This document shows, one piece after another, positions 34,829 to 45,047 of a DNA stretch of 64,000 nucleotides. Each line of letters begins with the position of its first letter. Within the stretch, counting starts at the first letter, position 1. Below the pieces are notes generated by a model. It did no database searches. It saw nothing but the letters and a program-made list of their open reading frames with translations, and was not told where the DNA came from. This DNA is from Arion vulgaris (lineage: Eukaryota; Mollusca; Gastropoda; Stylommatophora; Arionidae): NCBI GenBank assembly GCA_020796225.1, contig CM036762.1, positions 11,830,414 through 11,894,413 of the forward strand. Reading direction: 5' to 3'. The position numbers and the translations under genes are program-made.

Positions 34829-35109
34829 CAAAATGCGTTTAAAAATGGGTTTAAAAGGGTTTTAAAGCCGAAGGATTGACTTCATTGCACCGGGTTTTAC
34901 CCCATATGGCTGGGTCCCTCTTAGCAGAAATGGCACGTCACCTGTCGAGAGTATTGCACAAAGCACGAACTCCGTAGCTCCAGTAACAATCCGAGAAGTC
35001 TCTGGAAGAAAACAGCACTCGTGAACAGAACTGCCCTATCCGGATTCGAACCCACGACCTTCGACTCGCAAGGTAAAGAGCTTAACCACTCAGCCACAGA
35101 ATGCGTTTT
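34829..35109 (-). mobile_element. tRNA-headed SINE D, minus copy
   Basis: The minus strand begins CTGTGGCTGAGTGGTTAAGC (A box), then GTGGGTTCGAATCC (B box). The body has GAGTTCGTGCTTTGTGCAAT and the tail GCTTTAAAACCCTTTTAAAC. AATGCGTTT occurs just outside both ends (about 34831 and 35100) as a possible duplication. Confidence 0.8.
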
Positions 35110-35899
35110 TATAATGTAACAGCACGCTATTCTTTCTGTGTTCATGTTGTTTATTTCTTTCATCGTTTTCCGTTTGTTTCCTTATAGCATGGCCGTCCTG
35201 TTTATGACAAATGCGTATCAGATTTAAGCATGTAATTATGAGTTCTATTTTTCTTTGAAGGGAATATTTGAAAATCTTGTCTTCACGGCAACACCGGTTT
35301 CAATTGTAACGCTTGTGCTGATGCATAAAGTAGCCACCATTTGCATTTTACCATGGTTTATTGTAACCATAAATTATTTAAACTTGTACTGTAAAACCTT
35401 TGAAAAACGATAGTGCAACACGAGTCCAAATTCCATCTCGGAACGTATAGTATCATTGTTTGTTTGTTTTGTAGGGGTTAACAACTCTTTTAACATAGGC
35501 ACGGCACTTTCAACCAAAGAACGAGTCTTTTTTTTGGTTATATCAGAGCGTGTAAACCAACAAATATATACAATAAGGGAATGCAGTGTTGTGATGTACT
35601 ATCGTTTGTTTGTTTGTTTACTATCACTGTTCACTATGAGCTAGCTATAGCAGTGCAGAGGATGTACCAGTGAGCGGGTGACATTCATGTGCTACATTTG
35701 TCTTTAAAAAAGAATGTTCTCATTGTGTTACAGTTTTGTAATATGCAAATTTGTTTCCCTTTATAGTAATGCTTTTTTTTAAATGTATATTTAATTTATC
35801 CTTGCTTGATGATTTTTTTTTCTGTTTTATCTGCAAGTTTGATGTTCTTTTATTGTGTAACAGATAAAGCTTGATTAATTGTTTAAAAGTGATATATTT
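35110..35899. other. No gene seen
   Basis: AT-rich with T-rich runs; no repeat recognised. Confidence 0.4.
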
Positions 35900-36575
35900 T
35901 ATTTATTTTTCAAGAAACAGGAAACACCAATATCTAATGTTAACATAAATAACACAGCACTGAAACAAGTCCATCGATTCAAGTACCTGGGAACACTCCT
36001 GACATCAGATGGCAGGTGTAAAACAGAGATTAGAAGTAGAATAGCTCAAGCGAAAGCATCTTTTATGAAAATGAAAAACACGCTATGTGTGAATTGACTA
36101 TCAATGACACTGTGATAACGAATACTCCAGTGCTATACTCCACATCCAATACTTCTGTATGGCAGCAAATCATGGACAATGAATAAACAATCAATACGAT
36201 CATTGAAGCCACAGAGATGTGGTTTTACAGAAGAATGTTGAAAATTCCATGGACTGCGAAGAAAACAAATGAGGAGGTTTTAAATCAGGCCTGCACACAA
36301 AGAAACCTTATCAGAAGAATATGAATCCGACAATCAAGGTTCTTAGGGCATATAATGCGAAGAGAATGTTTAGAACATTTGACAACAATAGGTAAAATTC
36401 AGGAAGGAGAGATCGCGGAAGACAGAGGGAGAAGATGCTGGATGGCCTGACATCATAGTTCGACACAAGATCGACGTCAGAACTGATTACATGCACCAGG
36501 CAGAGAAAGTTGTGATCGCCATGATCGCCTACGCCGGCAGACATGGCAATTGAGATAAGATTATTAATTTTGATT
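35900..36575 (+). mobile_element. RTE/BovB-like LINE C-terminal fragment
   Basis: Plus frames read QVHRFKYLGTLLTSDGRCKT, RIAQAKASFMKMKN, then LLYGSKSWTMNKQS and RGRQREKMLDG-like pieces in shifting frames. It is the end of ORF2, with many stops. Confidence 0.65.
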
Positions 36576-37092
36576 TTTCCCATATTATAGTTCCTAAACT
36601 CCTATACTCTATCTCATTTTTGTCCTATTAACTTAGTACTTGTTATTTGTTTTCGTTTTACAATCAAATCTAGACTTTCGGATACAATTTTTCAAACACT
36701 ACTTTCATCTTTGTTAAGTCTCCAATATTTTATTTTTGTTCTCTTTCAGAATTTCACTTTGACAACCAAGATAAAGATAGTAGTCAAAATTGCTGTTAAG
36801 TTTCTTATGAAGATAGACAAAACGTGACTATTTGTTTCTTTGATCTCTATCGTGTGCTGAGCAAGTCTACAATATATGTTTACATGTTATGAAGCTGCTG
36901 CAACAGATACATAAATCTAAAGTGCCAATCTATCAACTGTGACATAGTTGATGTCTTAGTCTGTTGTGCCCTGTGGGTAGTCGACAAATTATGACCGTGT
37001 CCTGTCCGACGAGCTGATGATAGACATCATTATATATTTGACTTGTGCTGTTTCTTTTCACATTTTTTATTTAAATATTAGTGAACCAGGCG

Positions 37093-37345
37093 CCAGTGTG
37101 GTGCCGGGCCCGCAAGGGAAACAAAGAATAGTACCACTGCGACCTATAAGGTTTGTCGTGAGAGGAGTCTAATGTAGGACCAGGGAAGCTACCCTAGTAA
37201 ATAAATAGCGTCGCAGAAATCGAATGTGCTGACCTACTTGTAGACGCATAACAGGCATAGCGTACAAACGCTCTTAGGCTCAGATAACATACACATCACA
37301 CAGATTGGTTAACACATGGACGATATGGAACGTTAAAAAAATAAT
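37093..37345 (+). mobile_element. SINE B, plus copy
   Basis: GTGCCGGGCCCGCAAGGGAA, GTCGTGAGAGG, GGGAAGCTACCCTAGTAAAT, CTCTTAGGCTCAGATAACAT; tail truncated near GGAACGTTAAAAAAATAAT. Confidence 0.75.
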
Positions 37346-38214
37346 AAGAATCGAAAGAGAAGGCGATGGAAGTGAAAATGGCATCTGCCAGACACGCACA
37401 CTTTGTTAGAGACGGTAGACATTTGATTAACCAGCAACATACCTGATGTGATTAATCGTTGTGTCTTGGAGTTTGGGAGTAGTCGGGGCGCCTGGTATGG
37501 AGCTTCTAATTGATTTTTGCGTGAACGCCTGCATTCCTTTTTATCAGTGTACTCCGCCTTACGTGCGTTCCTTCTCCGAGTTCAGAGTTGGTCCAAGAGA
37601 TATGCATCAGAAAAGAAATCACATGCACACGCGATTCTTACAGAAACTATCTGCACATAAACGCACCTGATGTTCTTTAGCGCAAACTTCCTGTCGTGAA
37701 GTTACCAGAAGTATTCACTCCATGCCCCTCATTAAACAGACGAAACAAAACAATACATCAATAATTCTACATTTTAACTACTCATATATTTAGCAGTCTT
37801 ACCGTCCAGACAGTATAGGTCATAAGGTGAAGGTCAGTGTTCTGTTTGACATTAACATAAGAGCTTGACATTAATTATCGTTAGAATCTCTTACATTCTT
37901 TACATTCGTGTTTTTATATTTTAGCTGGATTATTTAAATAGAATCACCGTGTTTTATTGTAACAAGAACGTAGATTAAAGGAATCTCGTATTTAAGGATT
38001 TTGTTTTCTGAAAGCTAGTACAAATCTAAAGGCTACATTTCGAAATGTTAAGTATCGTTTTTAATATTAGAGTAAAGGATGACACATTTCGAAATGTTTA
38101 GTGTCTTTTTAAATATTAGAGTAAAGGATGACATCAGATTTACACAGTGTAATACTGCTGTTAGATGTAGCATTACTATACTTCATGTTTTTAGATATCG
38201 TTATTGATTTTGAT
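37346..38214. other. No gene assigned; one ~48-bp duplication
   Basis: A plus ORF at 37461-37670 has no motif. ATTTCGAAATGTT followed by TTAGAGTAAAGGATGACA occurs twice in tandem at about 38036-38083 and 38084-38131. Confidence 0.4.
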
Positions 38215-38450
38215 ATGTTGGGCATACCTTGAGAAGAAATGATCATAGAATATAAAAGCAGGCTTTGAATTGGGATGCAGAGGATTCAAGAAAGAGAGGA
38301 CGACCTAGGAAGACCCTGAAACGAATTTTGCTGATAGAGCAAAGATATATCGGACTCAACTCTATGGAATAGTTTGAGCGTATTGCAAAGGAAAGAGTGG
38401 TATGAAGAAATTACTAGCAGACCCTATGTATCGTATACCGGTACAAGAAG
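38215..38450 (+). mobile_element. RTE-Y LINE 3' end
   Basis: Plus strand: CTTGAGAAGAAATGATCAT, GGATTCAAGAAAGAGAGGAC, ATTGCAAAGGAAAGAG; same family as 54330-54880. Confidence 0.6.
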
Positions 38451-38639
38451 AATATATCTATATGTATATGATATTTAAACTACATCTTGAGATGACTTAG
38501 TTCTGATGGTCTTCTTATGAGAGGTCACATCTAACAAAATAATAATGCGGAATAAATCATTAGGTGTGCTACTATATAGTAGTTTTTTTTCTGTTTTTAT
38601 AATGTTGCTAGTATCCCATCTGTAGAAATCGGTATCTTA

Positions 38640-38832
38640 CTGGACAATATGAATAAACTCTCTGTTATTGGGCAATATGCATGCACTTTCTGTGATTGGG
38701 CAATACGCATACTCTCTGTGATTGGGCAATGTGCATACACTCTATGTGGTTGGGCACTATGCATACCCCTGTGTGACTGGACAATATGCATACACTCTCT
38801 ATGTTTAGACAATATGAATACACACTTTGTAG
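38640..38832. repeat. ~28-bp minisatellite, about 6-7 diverged copies
   Basis: Unit resembles GGGCAATATGCATACACTCT + CTGTGATT. Copies differ from each other, so the array is older than the 34-bp one. Confidence 0.8.
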
Positions 38833-39342
38833 TTGGATAGAAGTCAGGATAATACTGACTAAATATGAAGACAGAGAATATGTGCCTATGAAAAGGGGCA
38901 GTGACTATGAACGTAATGAACTTCTTGTTTTGAACATTTTAAACATACGTCCGGACCTATATAGAAGTGGACATAAACAGTAGACAAACAGTAGAGATGG
39001 CGGGAAGTAAGCATAGTGAACCATACCTTAGCTGGTGTATCGTTGAGAACCATATAAGGCTCACTTCTACTCTACATATAACAAGCAGTGAAATTCTGGT
39101 TTCTTGTGCGAGGTGTGTAAACAATTGAAAACCTCCCCAGTTTTTAAATATGTCTACACGGAACTCTGACTACGGCAAGATTCAGGTCGTCGCTGAATCA
39201 TTGAAGAAGAAGAAGAAGAGAGAAGAAGAAGAACTGCAGTTCTCCTCATGTTAGTCAAATTACATCGTTTTAATTCAACTTGATTTACAATATACAGTTT
39301 ACATATATTTATATACAATTTAACCTGTTTGTTAGCATACAG

Positions 39343-39572
39343 GAAGGGGGCCTCTGTGGCTAAGTGTTTAAGCCCTTTGCCTTGTGAGTCGACGATAGTG
39401 GGTTCGAGTCCGGACCTCGCTATTCTGTTCACAAGTGCAGTTTTTCAGAGATCCTTAGGATTTTTGCGGGAGCTACGGAGTTCGTGCTTTGTGCAATACT
39501 CTCGGCAGGTGGCACAAACAGTATGGGGTAAAACCCGGTGCAGTGAAGTCAATCCTTCGGCTTTTAAACCCT
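39343..39572 (+). mobile_element. tRNA-headed SINE D, plus copy
   Basis: GGCCTCTGTGGCTAAGTGTT (A box), GTGGGTTCGAGTCC (B box), GAGTTCGTGCTTTGTGCAAT, tail CAATCCTTCGGCTTTTAAAC. A GAA-rich run precedes it (39205-39233). Confidence 0.8.
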
Positions 39573-39594
39573 TTTTTTATATAGCTGTTGTTTA

Positions 39595-40425
39595 GTTAGT
39601 TAGTCTTTCCTCTTGGGCCTGTGGGCGCATAGGGCAGAGGTCATAGTTCTCCATGTCTCGCGGTTCTTTGCTATCTGTTTTAGGTCTTTAATGTTTACTA
39701 GGCCCATCGTTGAGCCTTCTCTGGTGATGGTTCTACGCAGAGTCTCTCTTGGTCTTCCTCGTTTTCTTTTTCCCTCTGGTGTCCATATGAGGGATTGGTA
39801 AGGAGTCTTCTCTCATCCATTCTAAGTGTGTGGCCGATGTAGTTCCAGAGGCGCTTTCTTATAAAATTTGATACATTTTCTTGCTTGGTCTCTTGTCTTA
39901 TTTGTGTATTGGGTCGAAATCTGACCATTTGAGGTTCAATATTCTTCTAAGACATTTATTCTCAAAGTTATCTAATTTTCTTTCTAGAGCTTTTGTTGCT
40001 TTCCAACTCTCGCATCCATAAGTTAATACTGGAATCACACAAGAGTTAAAGATCTTTAATTTTAAGTGCTTGCTGAGTGAATTGGACTTCCATATATTTG
40101 ACAATTTGTTTAAAAGCACTTGATGCCAATGCGATTCTGTGTGGAATTTCTGGCGCTGTATCCCTGTGTCATACTCTAGGCATAAAACTTTTGACTTTTT
40201 CAAGAGTGTAGTTTTTAGTTGAATATTTTCTGGACTGCTGGTAAGGTCAACAATTTTTGTTTTTGTGGTGTTTATTTGGAGACCAATTTGTCCTGAGATA
40301 TTTTGGAGAAGGTTTGTTTTCATTTGAATATCTTGATGTGATGAACTCAAAGGGCTATATCGTCGGCAAAATCAAGGTCTTCTAAAATTTTATCAACCCA
40401 CTTGATGCCCATTAAGCTGTTGTTT
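39595..40425 (-). mobile_element. RTE-type LINE, RT palm to C-terminus
   Basis: Minus strand: DLDFADDIAL (catalytic), a frameshift, then LLQNISGQIGLQINTTKTKI, LKIFNSCVIPVLTYGCESWK, LDNFENKCLRRILNLKWSDF and WNYIGHTLRMDERRLLTNPS. Two readable frames of 150 and 76 codons make it one of the better preserved LINEs here. Confidence 0.8.
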
Positions 40426-40877
40426 AACTATGGTTTAAAACAGATAAAAAATACAGATAAAACAGCTTTCGGTTTAACTATAATTTATTAACCTACGCTT
40501 AAACTATTATATGTTTTGTTTAACTTTTAGTTACTAACACTCAACATGCGTTAACTCTAGATGTAATAAGATGCTAATGAGGTATAAAGTGTTTATTTGA
40601 CAGTAGTTTATGAAGATAATGATTAAATCACGTAGTCTCACTTCTTCTAAAATATTGGATGTTATTATTATCATGTCCAATATAGAATGAACCAAAGTCC
40701 GCAATTAGACCATGATATTCAGGACCAGCATAAAAGATGTCGAATATATCAGGTAAATAAATGTTAAGTTTAAGTATCGTTTTATTTACATTTTCTAGTC
40801 TTCTACATTATCTTTTACTAGTTCAATTTGTATGTTAATATATCTCTCTAACTTTCCTTCTCTTCCACTAACTCATA
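40426..40877. other. No gene seen
   Basis: AT-rich, with a repeated GGTTTAAxTATAxTTT-like stretch at 40425-40485. No frame. Confidence 0.4.
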
Positions 40878-41335
40878 GATTCCCTAACGTTTTATGCCCA
40901 CCGCCCCCTTTGCAAGACAAAAAACTTTGTAACGCTCCCCGCCTCCACATAATAACAGTTTGCCAACGCCCCCCACATATATATACATGCTCTATTTTCT
41001 CTTTTACATAGAAAATTGATATACATTTCTGTCATACATGGTCAATTTTCAAATGATTATATGCGTGAAATACAAAATTGATTAAAAAATGCATCGTGTA
41101 AGACTGGCATAAGATGAATTTAAATGCAGAATTCAAATTTTAAATGATTACTCAATCACAAAATCACGAAAATAATTTGTTTTAAAATATTTATGATTAA
41201 TTTCTTCTTTAATGAGCCACCGACCCCTAATCGCCTGAACACCTCCCAAATTCTTCTGAACCCACTATCGCCCCCCTAGTACGCTTCAACGCCCACTGGG
41301 AGGCGGTACCGCCCACTTTAGGAAACGCTGAACTA
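40878..41335 (-). mobile_element. hAT-like MITE, copy 2 (inverted relative to 1248-1655)
   Basis: The minus strand starts GCGTTTCCTAAAGTGGGCGG and shares CAGTGGGCGTTGAAGC with copy 1. The centre has ACCATGTATGACAGAAATG and ATAGAGCATGTATATATATG. It holds ~60 bp absent from copy 1, near 41170-41230. Confidence 0.65.
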
Positions 41336-41478
41336 ACCCAATCACTCGTTCTCTTTGACTTAGCCACGATTGTTGATATAAGTAAATTCTTCAATGTATA
41401 CAATACTCATAATCATCAAATAGCTTATCCTGAGCAGAACTTTGACCCAACATAGGATAAACATGAACAAGATCTTAA

Positions 41479-41556
41479 AAGAGAGAGAGAGTGAGAGAGT
41501 GAGAGAGAGTGAGAGAAAGAGAGAGAGACAGAGAGAAAGAAAGAAAGAGAGAGAGA
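41479..41556. repeat. (GA)n microsatellite
   Basis: GAGAGAGAGTGAGAGAGTGAG-type purine run, interrupted. No LINE 3' end precedes it. Confidence 0.9.
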
Positions 41557-43852
41557 ATCACCTGAAAAAAGTTTAATTGTCACTTCTTGTTTACAGTTTT
41601 TTATTGCATATATCTTCAATAGGTTATTTCCTCAATTTAGTCGTGCAGTACACAGCGAACATAGAACAACTATTAATGTCTGGGCATTTTATGCAGACAC
41701 TAATCTTACTGATTACATGTGTGCTCTCAATACCATATATGTTTTAAACCATTACTTTATGAGCATTCGGATTACTCATGATTAAACCATTTGAAGTAAT
41801 ATTCGTTGAGACTGTATACTCAATTATTAGTGCAAATCTTATAGGGCAGTGGTGCCCCATCTGTTAATCACCATCGAATAGTTCGTCCTGAGCAGAACGT
41901 TGCCAACCTTACAGTCCATCGAGATTTCTCTTTCTCATATGCCAGATGTCCAACCAATACAGCCGTCATGCTCAAAGCATGTGTTACATCCTGAATTCAT
42001 TTTATCTGTGGTATTTCTTTGCCAGGATGCCTTCTTCCATAATGGTCTTCTCGAGCCATGTGTGTATTTTTATATGTCCAAAATTCGTCAATTGTCTAAT
42101 TGTATTTCATAGCATCATCCAGTTTCTTTGAGCGTATGTTATTTCTGGATAGATCATCTATTTATTCTCATCTCTGTCCAGGATATACAAAGGAACCTTC
42201 TGCAACACATATATACAAAAGCATTTATATGTTTTTCCACTGCCATGTTAAATGTCCATTCTTGACACCAATCTGTTAAATATATAGTTAGTTCATTAAT
42301 TAGTTAGTCATCAATTCTTCATCATTGCTAGTGGAAAACGTTCATATGAGTTCCTATTTTATCTTCACTATATCCACCAATCTATATATACATATAAACC
42401 TGCCAACGATTCAGTCTGACTGACTAGCCAACCGGAAGCTCACTAGCCATACTAGTTAATGTACATTCTGTCACTATATGCCATACTTACCTTCACATAA
42501 CACGTACTGGGAGACATGTCCGTATGCTGGTATCAATTTCTTGACGTCCTTTGTTAGAATTATGTTTTCGTTTATTGTGTATTCTGTGTCTATTTGTTAT
42601 CTTGATAAAGACCTATGGATGAAACCTCGAGTGATGTTTATTTTCAAATTTAATCATTTTTTTTCATTACTTCTGTAATACTGTATATACCTGTTTTTGT
42701 TCAATCGTCAAGCATATTATATTAACAAGCCCTAACAGTTGCAGAATATGTCTAAACTACAAAGAAAAATATAGCATATAAAACGATAAGTTGCACTATA
42801 TTCATTGTTTAAATATGGTATCACACACACGTGTAGATCAGCAGTAGAACAAGCATCAGTGCTCTTGTTTCATAAAGGAGCAGTTCTAGGTTTGATATCC
42901 CCTGTTCTAATAAGGTTTTCCAAACGCTGGTTGATCTAGCTTCAGTTTGCTATCAGAGAAATACTGTCAAGTAAAGAGGGCATATATAATGTGATCACAT
43001 CAGCAGTAGCATAACGTTGGTCAAAGAAACATGCTGGCTTAGCACTATACTCCTCACAATACTATGTGTTATGAATACAAGTTTTCTATTGTTGCATAAA
43101 GAAATAAGTAAAGTGAGCGTCGTTTTAAAAACAATAGAAATTCCAGGCTAGTTGATAAATTCATTTTCAGATCCTGAAGAAATTCATATAGTGGAGGATG
43201 AGCTTATTCAGGTAACATAATGCATTGGGCTGAAGTTTTAACGTTTTTGAAATCGTACCAAAAGTGTTTGTTACGAAAGGATATTTCTGATTCTTGTTTT
43301 ACTTTTGTTTAGATTAGTCACCAAGTCATGATCACTGAGCATCGAAGAAACAAGTAACTATAAGTACTCCGATCTCCTCCTCAATATATATCTCAGTTTG
43401 TGGCAACTAACGACACCAGTTCTATGTTGAGTTACTATTCTTGTTTAGTTTCCATTATAATTTTCTTTTCTAACTTCACGTTTAATTTGATATTTTATGA
43501 GATTCACCCTATTCATCGAATCGTTTACGTGCCATCTTATTCTTGGGATATTCAGAATATCGACCCTGGTTCATTGCTCGTCCACTTTTTACAGTAGGTA
43601 TACACTTAAGCCTAACAACGCACACCTATCGACGCAAGTGTTTATCATCCTTATGGTCTATCCCTATGACATATCCCAAAAAACTTAATATTGCACTTAA
43701 GCATCTTTTTAGTTTTAGTGCGTTCCTATTACTTTGTTACAAAATAATGTTAACATTTCAAAGCAATCATATCATAGTAATCCAAGTCAAACATATCCAT
43801 TTACAAGTGAACGATACATATCTCAGTAATAGTAAATCAAATACACTCAAGC
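41557..43852. other. No gene seen over 2.3 kb
   Basis: AT-rich. Overlapping short ORFs at 41900-42131, 42478-42678 and 43400-43983 have no motif. The last one runs into SINE D. Confidence 0.4.
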
Positions 43853-44062
43853 AGAGCCTCTGTGGCTATGTGGTTAAGTTGTTGTCTTGCGTTCCCAAGG
43901 TCACGGGTTCGAATTCAGACCACGCCTTTCTGTTCACACGTGCATTTTTTAGCCGAGACCATTACGATTGTTGCCGGAGCTAATGAGTTTGTGCTTTGTA
44001 CAAGGACCGAGCCATATGGGTAAAACCCGGTGCAATGAAGTCAATTCTTCGGCTTTATTTCA
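43853..44062 (+). mobile_element. tRNA-headed SINE D, diverged plus copy
   Basis: GCCTCTGTGGCTATGTGGTT, ACGGGTTCGAATTC, TTTGTGCTTTGTACAA, AAACCCGGTGCAATGAAGTC. Confidence 0.75.
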
Positions 44063-44385
44063 TTTTTAAGAGCAGATAGATTATCGTTAGTAATTTGCTT
44101 ACCATGTTTGTTTCGGCACCGTCATGAGAAGCTGGAGTTTCTTCTCATATGTGATTGTTTGGAATGCTAATATGAAAGAGCTATGTTATATTAACCCCCC
44201 TTCTCCTTACTCCTAACAAAAAAGAAGAAATAGGAAAACTCATACAGCTGGGCGTCAGTGACACCACAAGGATTGCCGGAAAACAAACTCAACAGTAATA
44301 TTCTGTCTCATGAAGTCCTGCTTTGGATTTAATCTTGCTGTTTAATCACAAAGCCTTTCCCATAAGCAGTCGAAGAAGAAAAAAC

Positions 44386-44570
44386 GAAGATTGAGCTGAA
44401 ATCGGATGCATTTGTTCTAAACGTGTAGAAGTCTATGCATTTAGGAGCCTACCAAACCAATATGCAACGTATACATGTTCTTGGCAAAGATAAAACATAT
44501 CACAAATAGTGACTAAAATTGGTCGTAAACAACGAAAGCAAAGAAGAAAAAGAAGAAGAAGATGAAGACA
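44386..44570 (+). mobile_element. SINE C, plus copy
   Basis: GAGCTGAAATCGGATGCA, TAGAAGTCTATGCATTTAGG, ACCAAACCAATATGCAACGT, GATAAAACATATCACAAATA, tail AAGAAGAAGAAGATGAAG. Confidence 0.75.
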
Positions 44571-44769
44571 ATTGCTTCCAGGAATGAATAAGGTTCAGGG
44601 AACACACACTCTTGTCCTTGATCCTAGTGTGCTTGTTGTACTTAGCATTGAAGAGTTGGAATGTCTACAGATTTTCTACCCAAATCGTACGTGAGGGCCA
44701 AATTTGATTTTAAAAATATACCACTAAACGGATAACGATTAGCTACTGCTGTTTGCTTTGTACTCACAG

Positions 44770-45047
44770 GTTCCCAGAATTATCTCGATGGTCTTCATAA
44801 CGGTACTATTAGCAGCCCTCGCTGTTACCTTCGTGTTTACATTGTACCCACAGGTTCCCAGACTTGTATTGGTTGTCCTCATCATTGTGCTGTTGGCAGC
44901 TTTCGTTGCTGCTTTGCTATTGCTACTAAGTATCGAAAGTAAAACAGAGCAGGCTGGAAGATGTGTTGCAACGGATTCAGACAAAGAGGCAGTCTACCGA
45001 TACGCTTCTGTAGCTTCAAGCACTATGGTGTGCTCTCAAGTCGGCAC
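44770..45047 (+). CDS. GGT exon 1: membrane anchor
   Basis: Begins after the acceptor CTTTGTACTCACAG (ends 44769). The first in-frame ATG is 44788 (CTCGATGG context), giving MVFITVLLAALAVTFVF. Two hydrophobic stretches follow each other because an 84-bp unit is duplicated (44770-44853 and 44854-44937). The exon then gives a short stalk and YRYASVASSTMVCSQVG before donor GTAAGT at 45048, phase 2. A 5' untranslated or earlier exon must lie upstream. If splicing used the second copy of the acceptor (ends 44853), the protein would have a single anchor but no ATG in this exon. Confidence 0.75.

Noticed and set aside
38649..38983. Cys/Trp-rich small secreted protein
   Set aside because: Most of the ORF is the 28-bp minisatellite; no splice or promoter context.
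39343..39420. tRNA gene
   Set aside because: A and B boxes are present, but the acceptor and anticodon stems do not close, and it continues into a repeated SINE D body.
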